Shown here one piece after another: positions 1 to 11,572 of a stretch of 64,000 bases of DNA. Source of the DNA: Blumeriella jaapii (Eukaryota; Ascomycota; Leotiomycetes; Helotiales; Drepanopezizaceae). The notes under the pieces were generated by a model, which saw nothing but the letters and a program-made list of their open reading frames with translations, searched no databases and was not told where the DNA came from. Location: contig VWND01000067.1 of assembly GCA_009599575.1 (NCBI GenBank), positions 496,001 through 560,000 of the forward strand. Reading direction: 5' to 3'. Numbering within the stretch: position 1 is the stretch's first letter; every line of letters starts with the position of its first letter. The translations under genes and the position numbers were made by a program.

Positions 1-1149
1 TTTTGATTTTACGCATATTCCCATTTATTAAAAAATCTCTTTGCAAATCAGTATAAAAAATGGCGTACGCTTTTTTATTATTAATAGCGTTAATCTTCGA
101 TTAAGCAATTGCAAAATTTATTAAACTGGTTTTTATAATTAAAAAAACCCAGTCGAATAACTTCTGATAGGCAGTAACGTATTCTTGCCACTTTTTAAGC
201 TTTTTTAAATAATTTTTAAAAAAATAATCGATTTTATTTTTCAAATCGTCGAAAATCAAATTGGCTGATCGAAGCCTGTCGAAAAGGTTATTAATCGTAA
301 CGGCGGCCTTTTTTGTCTCGGTTATGCCGTTGTATTCGGCGCATTTTCGATCGTAGTCTGCTTAGCGCTTTTTGTTTTTTTAATCGATAAACTAATAAAA
401 AAACTGTTTTTATAATCGTTTATTAATAAAAAAGCGAAATGGAAAGTTAGAATCGGTGTAATCGAAAGGAAAAATCCCTGATCGGTAAAATTTGTACGCT
501 TTTAACCAGAAGATCTACGATTTTGGGTCGTAAAAGAAAACCTTTTTTTTCGTAAAGGCCGATATATTATTTTCGTTATAAAAAGTCGATTGATTAGATT
601 AAAAAAAGTAGAAAAATAAAAATAAGATTTATAAATTAAAAAAATCGAAAAATTAATGCTTTCCGCATTTTCAATAGCCTTTTATCGATTCGTAGCCTTT
701 TGCTAAATAAGGAAAATTCTGTAAAATATAATTTTTTACGAATATCTTTTAACAATTCGAATAAATTAATCGGTAAAAGCTCCCAACGAGTCTTCTAGCG
801 TATGCATTGCAGAAAAAAGCTTATTGATTGGCTCCGAGGCTCATAACTGTCGTGCATAGCCGAATAATCGGTAAGAATCCTTACCGAAGGCTGGAACGGA
901 TGAATTATATGCAGTAAAATGTTATTTGTATTATTTTAAATCTGATTAGCGAGCTTTTCGCAAAAAACGAAAGGTTCGGGCTCGCTTAGTCAGTCGCTCG
1001 GAAAAACTAGTCTCCGAAAAGGCTCGTTATCACGTGACTACGAGCCTTTCCGAGCTCCAGGAACATCTAACTACTGAAAGCGTACAGGAAGAATAAATCT
1101 GGAACAAAAGAAATAAAAGGAAATAAAGGAATGTAAATATAGCGCAACA
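1..1149 (-). mobile_element. Partial unidentified element Z, inserted in Gypsy element Y
   Basis: This segment interrupts the reverse transcriptase of element Y: RT homology read on the minus strand stops abruptly at 1150. The right end reads GCGCAACA (minus strand TGTTGCGC), compatible with a TG...CA LTR terminus. Roughly 790-1149 has normal base composition and few RIP changes, whereas 1-780 is AT-rich and RIP-mutated. A lightly mutated outer edge is seen on every other element in this window, so I infer that Z is an element whose right edge is at 1149 and which continues beyond the window. No target-site duplication can be checked because the other end is missing. The family is not recognised. 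Confidence 0.4.
110..720 (-). pseudogene. Decayed unidentified ORF inside element Z
   Basis: On the minus strand one frame stays open for about 200 codons apart from stops at positions that would be Trp or Gln before RIP. It holds blocks such as YDRKCAEYNGITETKK and LKKWQEYVTAYQKLFDW, which are charged and partly helical in character and less biased to Phe/Ile/Leu than random RIP sequence. I do not recognise the family: no RT, protease, integrase or zinc-knuckle motif is visible. Its place just inside a possible LTR would fit a Gag-like or N-terminal product, but that is inference from position only. Confidence 0.3.
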
Positions 1150-1760
1150 GGAATTTAACCGTATTCGTATCGAAAGCATATTTTTTCAGATTTTCGTAAA
1201 ATTTATTAATACGGAGTTTTTCGAAAACTTTTTTTACCGCGTTTATATAATCGTCGGAATTTTCGAAAAATATTAAAATATCGTCGAAATAAATTATATA
1301 CGTAATATTTATTAAACCGACTAAAGCTTAATTAATATACGTTTGAAAAGTTGCTAATACGTTCGAAAGGCCGAAAAATAATACGCAGTATTCGAAATGT
1401 TCGTAACGAATGCGAAACGCAGTTTTTCATTTTTTTTTTTTTTTTATTCGAAAGCGGTAATACGCCTAAGTAAAATTTAATTTAATAAATATTTTAGCTT
1501 TTTTAAAACGATTTAAAATTTCGCTTATAAAAAGTAAAAAAGTTCGATTTTTAATCGTAACTGCGTTTAAATTTTTATAATCGACGCATAATCGTAAATT
1601 TCCGTTTTTTTTCGGTATAAATATTACCGATGCGCCGGCAAAGCTAATAAATTTTTTTATCCAGCTTTTTTCTAAGCTCGAATCGAAATATTCGCGCAAT
1701 TCGATAAATTTAAATTCCGACAAAAAGTAAATTGATTTTTAAAAAAAGTTTTTTTTTTTC
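1150..1760 (-). pseudogene. Reverse transcriptase domain of element Y (broken)
   Basis: The longest open piece is 1466-1723. It contains the Ty3/Gypsy RT N-terminal pattern: ELREYFDSSLEKSWI, then FIPKKNGNLRLCVDYKNLN, then IKNRTFLLFISEILNRF and AKIFIKL. Downstream in the same product, after a short frame change near 1440, come KTAFRIRYEHFEY, FFGLSNVLATFQTYIN (consensus MPFGLTNAPATFQ) and YIIYFDDILIF, so the YxDD catalytic box is still legible. The domain then breaks off at 1150, where element Z begins. Stops fall at expected Trp and Gln codons, as RIP produces. It would have copied element RNA to cDNA inside virus-like particles. Confidence 0.8.
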
Positions 1761-2189
1761 GCGAAATTTATTCGATATTTTATAAAATAATAAAAAGCTA
1801 GAATAACCGCGGCGGTATCGTTAAATACGTCGGCCTAGTCGTTGTATTTAAAAAGTAATTAATACTGTTTTTCAGTAGCTTTTTTTAAAACGATATAAAA
1901 CGCTTGTTTTTTTTTGGATTTTTTTTTAAAACGTTTAATTATAACGAAATTAAGCTATAAGCGTTCGATTGGATATCGCTACGATTTAGCTCGAAAGCTT
2001 ATAGCGGGATCGATATTTCGCAACCAAAAGAATTTTAAAATAAATAAAACTTTTAAAATATTTATATCGCAAACTACGAAATCGCTTTGTATTTTTTTAA
2101 TTGTTTTATAATTATTAATAACGCGAATAAATTGCGTATACGTATCGTAAATAATTACTTTTTTTTTTACCGTAAATAAATTAATACGT

Positions 2190-2290
2190 TTTTAAATTGG
2201 TTTTTATTAAAATTTAATTAATAATTTTTGGATTACGCAGTTTTTTTCCGCGCCGTAATCGATAAAAGCTCGTTTCGTACGAGTTTCGCT
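2190..2290 (-). pseudogene. Aspartic protease active-site region of element Y
   Basis: The minus-strand frame shared with the RT reads AFIDYGAEKNCVIQKLL. This matches the retrotransposon protease pattern ALID(S/T)GAxxNFI, with the catalytic Asp retained at 2258-2260 and the following Ser/Thr changed to Tyr. It lies between the Gag zinc knuckles and RT, where a Gypsy protease belongs. Protease and RT share a frame while the Gag knuckles are in another, so gag and pol were either expressed by frameshifting or separated by a later indel. The protease would have cut the Gag-Pol polyprotein. Confidence 0.65.
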
Positions 2291-2394
2291 TTTGGCTTTT
2301 TTAATTTCGATTGAAATTATTATTTTTTATTTTTATTTTTCGTTCGATTTTATTAACAGCGACGAAATTAAAATCGAGCGGAAGCTTTTTCCGA

Positions 2395-4000
2395 ATTTTT
2401 AGATTTATTAATTTCGAAGCAATTTAAAATTATATATTTTTTTTTATTGCATTTATAATATTCGATTTTTGAATAATTAATTATGCGATGCTCTGCCTTT
2501 TGGCAGCGATTATATTTCGAAAAGTAAAAAAAATCGTTAGAAATTTTAAAATTCCAAAGAATTTTATTAAAATTATCGTTTTTTCGTTTTCGTTTTTTTT
2601 TTTGTAACGTATTTTCGAACCGAAAACGATATATATCTGTTCTAGCTTTTAAGCTTTAATCGTAAATATAAGTTTTTTTTTTTTTTTTTTTTTTTTTTAC
2701 ATTCGTTTCGTCGTTTATTATTTTTCGTTTCGTCGCTGATAATTTTATTAGCATTTTCGATATAATAAGCGATTAATATTAATTTTTCGTACGAATTTAT
2801 AGCTATAATATTGCTTCGTTTAATAATTTCTTTTCGAAAAATAAATCGGAGTTTTGCGAAAAGCAAATTTTTTTGAATCGCATTATTTGTTATTTGCAAT
2901 TGCTATTCGAAATTACTTAAATAAGCAACGAAATCGTAAATTAATTTATGCTTTTTTTGCTTCGTTTTATCGTATAAATTCGAAGCCGCGATTTTTCGAT
3001 TTTCCGTATTTATTAAAAAGTTTAATATTTATTTTTTAAAATCGTTTTATATAATTCGAATATTCGTAAAACGTCGTTCGTATCCGGTTTATTTTTTTTC
3101 TATTTTATCGTCGAAAGCTAAAATACAAGCGTTAATTTTTTTTTGATTAATACAAAATATTACCTTTTTATTTTAGCGAAAACTTCGCTTTGTACGCAGA
3201 ATAAAAAATAAAGCTTTTTTAATATTTTTCTTTCGATATATTAGAAAGTTTTTTATTTTTAATGCTTTTCGGCTCGAATTCGCTATATTTTATACAAAAA
3301 GTATAATATGCTTAAAAAAAATGCTAAATCGTTTTTAATAAATATTATTATCGTAATATTTCGAAAATATTTTATAATAATCGCCGGCTTAAATTATTTT
3401 TTATTTTTTCTTAATTAAAACGGTGTTAAAAAGTATAAAAACCTTTTTTTCGATATTTTCGAAAGCGTTAAGTTTTCGTTGAAATTATTTAATTTTTTTT
3501 CGGAATTCGTCGGCGTTTTTTGGCTTTTTTGAGTTTTTTAATTATTTCGTAAACTTTTTTTTCAGTTTTTTTCTGTTTTATTTTAGCTCGTATTTTTTTT
3601 TATTTTTTTACGTTTATCGTTTTTTTTTTGTTCGGCGCGGATTCGTTTATTAGCCAAATAAATTAAAATTTCGATAGAAAGTTTTTTTAAATCGTTTTAA
3701 GCGTGGCCTTTTTTAATAATTTTTTAAATAAAAAAAATTAGAAAATCGTCGCGCTTTAATAATAAAATATTTTCGACTTTTAATAAAGCTAATAACGTTA
3801 AAAAAAATAATAGTACGAAATTTACCTAAACAGCCGAAAGCGCTGAGTTTTTTTTAAATAACTGGAAATGCTTATTCGCTGCGAATGCGAAAAGTTATAA
3901 TATCGATAATAACGATATAAATATAATAATATAATAGAAAGTTGTTTTAATAATATCGAATTGCCGTTTCGGTAAATAAAAAGATTAGAATATAAAAATT
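2395..4000 (-). pseudogene. Gag of element Y with two CCHC zinc knuckles (broken)
   Basis: Two consecutive CX2CX4HX4C knuckles are legible in one minus-strand frame. At 2473-2514 the product reads YNRCQKAEHRIINY, with both outer Cys changed to Tyr. At 2419-2460 it reads YYKCNKKKYIILNC, with the first Cys and the His changed to Tyr. TGT-to-TAT and CAT-to-TAT are single RIP-type changes. The open piece 2642-2899 just upstream holds AIQKNLLFAKLRFIFRK and a Lys-rich tail, matching the capsid-to-nucleocapsid linker of chromovirus Gag. The N-terminal half toward 4000 is too decayed to read. Gag would have formed the particle and bound RNA. Confidence 0.6.
2672..2698. repeat. Poly(T) run in Y gag
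   Basis: A 27-base run of T encodes the Lys tract on the minus strand next to the Gag zinc knuckles. It probably formed from a purine-rich Lys/Arg/Gly codon stretch as G became A on the coding strand, with possible slippage. Confidence 0.7.
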
Positions 4001-4402
4001 TAAAACAGAAAAATACTAATTCAGATAATAAAGCTTAAGTAAAATTAAATTAATAATCAAATTAATTTTTATCTTTTACATTTTTAATAAAAAGCGCGTA
4101 TAAATACAAAAGAAAAGATGGAGCTTTCGAAAAAAATATTTCCTAAAAAACCAGGCGAATTTTATTTAATATATTTTTTCAGCCCTTATTCCGACCTTTT
4201 TTCAATTCTTTTTAATATAATCTTAATAACTAATTCCTTAGCAATTATTTCTATAAAATGTTTTATTAAATATTATTTCCAGCTTTTATAATATTATCCG
4301 GCCTTTACGGCCTATCCGCAGAAAGTATTATTCGAGGGTTGGTAGGAGACAGAGGGTTTTGGCGGATCATCTGACTTATACACGTGATGTTGGTTCCTGA
4401 CA
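4000..4402 (-). repeat. Probable 5' LTR plus leader of element Y
   Basis: The minus strand begins TGTCAGGAACC at 4402 and contains TATAAAAGCTGG (plus-strand 4279-4290), a good TATA box in U3. The terminal ~80 bp keep normal base composition. The inner LTR boundary and the primer-binding site could not be located, so the left coordinate is approximate and includes leader sequence. Confidence 0.45.
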
Positions 4403-5425
4403 TTTTTGCTTAGTCGAAAAGCTAACAAAAGTTATTGCGTTTTTTATTTCGTAGCCTTCGGTTTCGTAATCCGATAAAATAACTAAAGCCACTGTTTTAA
4501 ACGCGCTGAAATATAAAAAAGCTAGGCTTTTCTGAAAATTTTTAATTAATTTAGCGTCGTAGTATAATTGCAAATAAGCTTCGATTATTTTCGAATTATA
4601 TGCGAATACAAACAAAACGTAATAATCGAAAATAGCGTCGGTAGGATTTTCGATTTTTTTTTTTTTTAAAAAATCGGCGATATCGAATTTTGTAATTGTA
4701 ATACGGTCGGAACCAACGAAGCCTGGAGCGACCGGGACGTTAAAATAAGCTACGAAGCAACAGTTTCCGAGGTTCCGAATAATTAAAACAGCGAAGTAAA
4801 AGCCGGAATACATTCTGAAAGCTTGCTAAATAAAACTGTATAGCATATTAGCGAAAAAAGCTGTAAGCGCTTTTTAGGTTTTAACCAATCGAAAATAGTA
4901 TTTATATATAGCTACTTTTTTTTTTATAAAATGCAGCAGTAGCGTTTTTTCCGTTGTGAAATTTTACGTAATTAACGAATTCGCAATTTAATTTAAATAA
5001 ATTTTAAAATATATTTTCGGTCGAAAAGCTAGAAAAGTCGGCTTTTGAAAATATTCGTTGCTTTTATTTTATTTTGTTTTAGTCGAGCTTTGTAATCGCG
5101 CTAAAAGCTTTGGGATTTGTTTTAAAATTTGCGTAGCCCAAATAAGTTTTAATACGCGTTTTAATAATTTTCGCAATTTTTCGTCGGAATATAAACTGGT
5201 TATTAAAATCAATTTCGAATACGTCGTAATCCGAATTTTTAATAGCAGCGAATCGATTAGCGAAGCCGACAACGTCGTTTTTTTTTATAATTAAATCGCA
5301 ATACGCCGCGTAACAATATACGTAAAAATAATAAAATTTGCCGTTTTTTTTAATATTAACGTTATTCGTAAAAACGAAATTAAAAAATCGAAGTTTTTCA
5401 GCGAAAAAAAGCTCGAGTAAAAACG
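4403..5425 (-). pseudogene. H1 ORF3, C-terminal half (broken)
   Basis: This is the continuation of H1 ORF3 on the far side of element A. Its longest open piece is 4376-4813 (the last codons run into element Y), with blocks such as GNCCFVAYFNVPVAP, DAIFDYYVLFVFAYNSK and ILSDYETEGYEIKN. These match the same blocks in H2 near 30700-31030 and H3 near 39110-39480. The less damaged reading suggests a genuine soluble-looking protein, not a pol domain. I do not recognise it. Stops sit at Gln/Trp codons. The true C-terminus lies beyond the Y insertion and is lost from the window. Confidence 0.55.
5421..5425. other. TSD AAACG of element A (mate at 11842-11846)
   Basis: A five-base direct repeat flanks element A exactly. 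The uninterrupted sites in H3 (near 40083) and H2 (near 31673) have a single copy of the equivalent sequence. Confidence 0.95.
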
Positions 5426-5694
5426 TGTGACGATTTATTCATTTACCACCTCGTATGTCACCCCTGCAACTACGTATAGCTGCAAGCTCCCTGGTCTCCT
5501 GGTGGATCTCCCTATCAACTGTAGAAACTATTTATATATATAAGGCTTTCTTTTTTTAGCAACCTCTGCTTTTTGCAGTTGTTAATTCTAAATAAATATT
5601 TTTGTTACAAAATCAAAAGCTCGTTTTTTATATTATATAAATACGGCGACTAATTAATTAATCTTTCAGCTCTTCGATTGATTAAATCGTTATA
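5426..5694 (+). repeat. 5' LTR of A
   Basis: 269 bp, from TGTGACG to CGTTATA (originally CGTTACA). It holds a TATA box (TATATATAAGGC near 5535) and an AATAAA-type signal near 5590. The first ~60 bp are lightly mutated and the last ~100 bp heavily mutated, the reverse of the 3' LTR. Confidence 0.95.
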
Positions 5695-5819
5695 TTATTA
5701 ACAATTCTTTTTTTACGCTGGCGACGGCGTAAATTATTTTTCCCCTCGAATTCTTTACGAATCATATTAAAATAATCGACCGGTCGTAAAAAAGTCTATT
5801 TCCGCATTTCGCGAAAAAT
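5695..5819 (+). other. Leader of A between LTR and gag
   Basis: A conserved family E leader that contains CTGGCGACGGCGTAA and CGACCGGTCG, and ends in a short TTTCGCGAAA palindrome. A primer-binding site is expected next to the LTR, but no tRNA complement was recognised with confidence. Confidence 0.5.
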
Positions 5820-7520
5820 GGCTTCTGTTTAACGATTCTCCTTTTAACAAAGCTTTTCAGCTTCTGCTATTACATTTTAACCTTCTTTTTTTTAATCAGC
5901 GAAAAAGCAGCCTTTTCCAAAAGTTTTTTTTTCTGAAAAACAATCCTCCTTCCGAAAAAAAAAAACAAAAGAAAAAACAAAGCGCCAACCATTTCGCCTG
6001 CTATCTTTTTGCAACTTAGCGCTAAAAGCGTTTAGTTAAAACTTTTGCAAAATCAACTAAAAAAAACGCAAAAACGTAAACGATAACTTTTGGAAATTAT
6101 ACGACTGCGACAAACCTTTTAATTAAAGCGTTTAATAAAATTTATCGAATATGCTTTTGCCAATCGCGAATTTGCTGCTTTTTTTCTTTTTCGCAACGTT
6201 TTATTTTAATTAACAAACGTTGCAAACTAATTTCCACGCTTTTCGCGAACTTTTTTTAAATCTTTTTATAACGGCCAAAATTTTAGCGCGCTTTTTAAAC
6301 GCTATAATTTTTATTTATTTGCTAATTTTCGACTAGCTCGTATAAAACGCGTTTCGAATTTTAAATTTAAATTAAATAATAGTAAAAATTACAAAATACG
6401 CTATTAAAAAATTAAAGTTTTCGACAATTTCGAGCTTTATTACGATTATTTCGCTAGCGATCGATTTCGCAAAAATTATATATTCGATCAGACCGAAAGC
6501 GTAGCAAAAAAAAATTTTACTCCGCGTATTTTAAACCGTTCCGATTTTATATTTCCCGAAAAATTAATAAAAAAAGTCGCCGATTTTCTGACCGATTTTT
6601 TAAACGTTTAGAAGGCCGAAAACGAGTTTAAAATACTTGTAATAAATACGCACGACGATTTTTGGCGATTTTATCTGCGATTTTCCATTTTCGCAACGAA
6701 CGCTTAAATACGGACCGACAAACAGCTTCGGAACGCTTTCCGCGATAAAATACTAAAGCGTCTACGAAAAAAGCTGCATTTAAAATAAGCGCGTATAACG
6801 ATTTTTAAAAATTAGCTTACCGCCGTCCGATAAAAAAAACAAAGTCAATTGGCTAAACGAATTTTATACGCGAATCGCTTTTCAACCAAATTTATTATTT
6901 ATTAAAATAGTAGATTTTTAACCAAAGCGTATTACGAATTAAATCGTACGTACGAAAATCGTTCAAATGTTTTATAAGTTTTTTTTCAGCCTTTTGTTTT
7001 TTTTTTTTTTACGCTAAAACGCCCCTTTTAGCGTTTTTCTTTTTCGATCGAATTAACGACAACGCTTGTTTTTCATTTTATATCAGAAAGTTTAAAAAAG
7101 CCAATCTGCACGATTTTTTACGAGCCGACCTTCGGTTTTATCCAAAGGTTTTTCCAGGCTAATAAGCGTAAACGAGGTCGAACCGGCCGAAGATTCGCCT
7201 TTTGATAATAGTAGTAAAAACGAAAACTTTTTTTCAAACGATTTTTAAAACGCATATAAAAAAGTTAAAAGCTTTTCCGCTAGTCGAAAAAACGCCTAGG
7301 CCTAAACAAAGCCTTTTTTTTAAGCGTATTGCGCGATATGCGTTATTTTAACGTTCGAAAGCTTTTTAATAGCGATTTATTAATAATTCCCGTTATATTT
7401 ATTAAAAATAATCTTTCGTACAAAATAAAAGCGTTCGCCGACTTTGGAGCGAACGGTTATGCGTTAATCGATTCGGCGCTGATTAAATCCTTTTCTTTTT
7501 TTTTAAAACTTTTGATTTAA
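5820..7520 (+). pseudogene. gag-protease of A (broken)
   Basis: One frame runs from about 5820 to 7520. The N-terminal part carries a Leu/Gln/Lys-rich stretch (LQNQLKKTQKRKR) that looks like a coiled coil. The middle (about 6160-6800) resembles fungal Gypsy Gag: VADFLTDFLNV, then FWRFYLRFSIFATNA, then LRNAFRDKILKRLRKKLHLK. The last part, open from 7329, is the aspartic protease: KAFADFGANGYALIDSALIKSF, where the catalytic Asp remains and the next Ser is Phe. No zinc knuckle is legible. The start codon is uncertain because RIP changes ATG to ATA. Confidence 0.75.
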
Positions 7521-7903
7521 TTTCTCCCGGCTTTTTTTGTAAAAAAATATAATAAAACTCGTAGCCATTTAATTACATATTTTACGCTTTTTAATTTTAT
7601 TATTAACAATCGAATATAATCGTTTACTTTTTTTTTAATTATTAATTTCGAAAATTATAATATAATTCTAAAAAAGCTTGATTGGCCGAACATCAAGTTT
7701 TATTAAATTATAATAAACGCAAGCTTTATTAGCCGAAGTTTTACCCCTCTATAGCCTTTTACGCTCGTTGTATTAAAATCTTTTATTTGCATTTCCGAAA
7801 AATTTAATTTCGCCATTAAAATAACGCTGTAAAACGTAACAAAAACCTTGATCAATTATAGCAGACCTACGACGCTATGCGGAGCGCGAAAAGGTCGAAT
7901 TTC

Positions 7904-7936
7904 ATTCGCGGTGCCAATTTCGATAGCGACGCTAAT
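7904..7936 (+). repeat. 33-bp ATTCGCG module, copy in A
   Basis: It starts ATTCGCGGTGCC and ends GCGACGCTAAT, between protease and RT. On the coding strand it reads in frame (IRGANFDSDAN). It occupies the same position in all four family E copies. Confidence 0.8.
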
Positions 7937-8239
7937 AGGATAATTTAAAAAATTATATTATTTTTCCAGGCTGCCGATTTCTTTTTTATTATTTCTTTTT
8001 CTTTTTTTTCTCTTTTCCCTTCGTCAAAACAGCTTCCTCGTTCTACGAAGAACAGTTACATTAAAAACCGAAGAAAAGCCTTCGCCGCGATAGCCTTTTA
8101 GCTTAATATAATCGATAATTCAGATAAGCAATCTTCTTTTGAATTTTTCAAACGACCAGTTCGAAAACGAGTTTTTTAATCTACTGCTTACCTAATTTCC
8201 ATTTGCCAAATCACCGCATATGCTTTTAAGCTGATTTTC

Positions 8240-11200
8240 AGAAAAAAAGCAGTTAAAATGTTTTTAACCTTTTTGTACGAGATCGACAAAATATTAAACG
8301 ACCTTACGTATAATACTTTTTTTAAAATCCAATTTCATAATTTTTTCGAACGTTTCAAAACTAATAAAATATCGATTTCGACTTTTTTAATTAGCCTAGC
8401 AAAATTAACTTCGAATAAACCTTTTTTCGAATTTTTCCTTCCGAAGTATAAAAACCTCGAACACGTGTTTTCTAAGGCCGCCAGTAACGAGCTGGCCTTT
8501 TACCGGCCTTACGATTATAAGATCGAGCTTATTATAAATAAAAAAGCTAAAATACATTTTTTTATATAAAATATCGATTTTAAAATTCGAAATTATTAAA
8601 ACTTATTTGCAAAATAATCTTAATAAAAATTTTATCGAATCTTTTATCGTTTTTTTCGCTGTTTTAATACTTTTCGCCAAAAAACCCGACGATTCACTAC
8701 GTTTCTGTATCAATTACCGAGTTTTTAATAACGTTATTCGTAAGAATCGCTATTTTCTTTTTTTTATCGATAAAACCTTTGCTCGTTTTTCGAAAGCACG
8801 AATTTTTATAAAGCTCGATATTCGTCAAGCTTTTTATAAAATTCGAATGGATTCCGTTAATAAAAAACTAACGACGTTTCTTACGCGTTACGGCGCTTAT
8901 AAATGCAAAATACTATTTTTTGATTTTATTAATAAATCCGCAATTTACTAACGCTATATAAACAACGTTTTTTTCGATTATTTAAACGATTTTTGTATTA
9001 TATATTTAAATAATATTTTTATTTATTCGTCCGACTTTTTAAAACACGTTATATACGTTCGCAAAATGTTTCAAAAGCTCGCTAACGCTGAATTACAAAC
9101 CGATATTCGAAAATTTAAATTCAACGTTATTCGAATCCGTTATTTAAGTTTTATTATTTCGATTAAAAGCTTAAAAGTAAATCCAGAAAAGGTTTCCGTG
9201 GTCGCCTATTAAAAGTTTTCTACTATTATAAAAAATATATAAAGCTTTTTTGGTTTTTGTAATTTTTACCGACGTTTTATTCGAAATTACGATATAATTG
9301 CAAAGCTTTTGGTTTATTTAACTAAAGCTAACGTTTTTTAATTTTATTTTTGAATATTAAAAAAGTTTCGACTTTTTTATATTAACCTTTATTATTACAT
9401 CAGTTTTATAATATTATAAGCAAAACCTTTTTTGCATATTAAAAACTAACGCTTTCGACGGCGTAATAGCTTTTGTGCTTTCGCAATTTTATAACGACGA
9501 CTGGCTTCCAATCGCCTATTTTAATAAAATTAGAATTTTCGCAAAGCTAAACTACGTCGTATACGATAAAAAAATATTCGCAATCGTGAAATTTCTAGGC
9601 AATTTTCGTATTAAATTAATTAGCTTAGTTTATTAAATTAAAATAATTATTAATTACAAAGCTTTGGAATATTTTATAATTTTTAAACTTTTAAACGCTC
9701 GACAAATACGCTAAGCCGAGCTTTTCGCCGATTACAACTTTTTTATTACGTATAAATCAAATAAATACAATTTTTTAGCTAACGCATTAATACGTCGTAC
9801 GAGCGAATTCGACCGCTAAAACTTTTTTAAACGCATTTAGCGCCTGCAAACCCTTTTTCGAACAAATCAAATCGATTATCGACTTTTAATTAAAAAACTT
9901 CGACTTTTCACGACCTTCGAAACAGCTGTTTTTATCGTTGAAATAGCTGATTTTTTTTCCGTATTCCGTGTCGTTAATTAAATTCTCCACGCTAATCGCA
10001 CAGCTAGCAGCCTGATAGCCTTTCGAAAAAAAAGCTATACGAAACGCTACGAAAAAAAACGACGCTAATAATACTTCGTATACGCTTAAACGCGATCTGC
10101 TGCTATATTATAATCGCTTAATAATATCAAACGTCGATTATTTTCGTTTGGCTTTTATACGAAAAATATACGACCAAATTTCCATCGCTTATTCTAGCGC
10201 TCGCAAAACTACGCAATTGTTTTCGGACCAATATTATTAACGAGATATAACAGCTTTCGTAAAATAATACTGTCGCAACTGCCACGCTTATCGAAAAAGT
10301 TTTATTTTAAAAAATAAGCGCCCCGGCTTTTTTCAGCTTTTTTCTGTTTTTAATTATTTTTGAAAACACGTTATAATAAACTTTTGCAATTTTAATAAAA
10401 ACAAATACGGTTACGATAACGTATTTGTAATAATAAATCGCTTTTCTAAGCAAGCTATTTCGATTTTTTATTATAAAAATATCGACGCTCGAAGCTTCGC
10501 CAAATTGTATATATTTTACGTATACAAATATTTTAGCTTTTTAAAAAGTATTATTAACGATCGTAGATCTTAATATTAATTTACTTTCTGGTTTGAATTA
10601 AATAAAATACTTGGTACGCAATTAAAGCTTTCGACAGCCGTTTATTCCGAAACCGACGGTCAGACCGAAATTTACAATTAATATTTGCAAAAACGCTTTC
10701 GACCTTTCGTGAATTTCTATCAAAACAATTAAAGCGAATTTCTTTTAATAATAAATTTCGTTTAAATAATCTTTTTTTACGAAAATTTAAATGGCCTTTC
10801 ACTTTTTAAAATTATATACGATTATACTTTTCATACCAATTAAAATTAAAAGCTCGATACTTCCCTTTTTTTTAATTTCTTATATAAATTAAACGCAAAC
10901 GAAGCTCGTGCGTACGCTCGCCGCTATTACGACGTCTGGAACCTCGCTAAATCGCATTTTTAATAAGCCTACGATAAAATAAAAAAAAATGCGAATAAGT
11001 TTCGCCGCGCGACCGATTTTAACGTTAACGATTATATTTGGCTCGATATACGTTTATTTCCGACCTTTCGGCTTTTTCGCAAGCTCGACAATCTTACAAA
11101 CGGCCCTTTTAAAATTATAGCCAAAATTTTCGACAACGCTTTTAAGCTAAATCTTTCTAATATTATAAACGTACATCCAGTTTTTTATGCTAATCGACTG

Positions 11201-11560
11201 CGTAAAACAGCTGACGACGCATTTTCAGGTCAGGTTAACCCAGCCTTTAAATTTATTAATATAATTAATAAGCTTAAATACGAAATCGAAAAATTAATCG
11301 CTTATCGAATACAGCGGAAAACCTTTTAATACAAAGCTTTTTAAATAAGCTTAAATAAAAATCTTACGTAATACTCCGCGTTTGATTTTATATACGCTTT
11401 TCTGAAAATACGCGACTTTTATTTGACGCATAAAAAGCTTTCCGGTCCTTCTGCAAAACTTATAAATTGGCTAAAAACGTATTCCGAAGGTTTAGATTCG
11501 TACGATTATTTGGATAACGACGTACTAATAAATAAAAGCTCGAAGGCGCGCTTTTTTCGG
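8240..11560 (+). pseudogene. pol of A: RT, RNase H, integrase, chromodomain (broken)
   Basis: RT begins near 8450 with LPKYKNLEHVFSKAASNEL and YRPYDYKIEL, then (8607-8951) FAKKPDDSLRFCINYR, ARFSKARIFIKLDIR and TRYGAYKCK. The YLDD box near 9005 reads YLNN. RNase H is near 9445-9630 (TNAFDGVIAFVLSQFY, LNYVVYDKK). The integrase zinc domain is near 10150-10290 (RKTTQLFSD, CRNCHAY), and the core near 10615-10800 includes SETDGQTEIYN. The C-terminus from 11020 has IWLDIRLFPTFRLFRKLDN, VFYANRLRK, and a chromodomain at about 11255-11470 (KYEIEKLIAYRIQRKTF, then WYPASDF-like sequence). A 2-bp deletion near 8545 adds a frameshift. Confidence 0.85.
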
Positions 11561-11572
11561 ACGGAAAGGTAG
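11558..11572 (+). promoter_or_regulatory. Polypurine tract of A
   Basis: CGGACGGAAAGGTAG lies directly before the 3' LTR. Equivalent 15-bp tracts precede the 3' LTR in E2, E3 and E4. This is the expected plus-strand priming site. Confidence 0.75.

Larger units (their letters stand above)
1150..4402 (-). mobile_element. Ty3/Gypsy element Y, 5' part (LTR, gag, protease, RT)
   Basis: A minus-strand Gypsy element carries, in order from right to left, a possible LTR/leader, gag with two zinc knuckles, protease and reverse transcriptase. Its right end at 4402 (TTCCTGACA) abuts H1 sequence: just to the right the DNA matches the H2 and H3 ORF3 region near 30650 and 39070. The left side is cut by element Z inside RT. 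RNase H, integrase and the 3' LTR are therefore not in the window. RIP damage is strong internally and weak over the last ~80 bp (about 4320-4402). The LTR sequence differs from families E and H, so this is a separate family. Confidence 0.7.

Noticed and set aside
1132..1149. TGTAAATATAGCGCAACA as an 18-bp element with TG...CA ends between GGAA words
   Set aside because: It is too short for an LTR, and the unmutated sequence extends far to the left of it.
2096..2128. AATAACGCGAAT in element Y as another 33-bp module
   Set aside because: The 3' arm matches, but the 5' arm (ATTCGCGGTGCC) is absent 33 bp upstream.
7904..7936. The 33-bp module as a simple conserved protein motif
   Set aside because: It is read from opposite strands in E and H, so protein conservation cannot explain the shared DNA, although this rests on visual alignment only.
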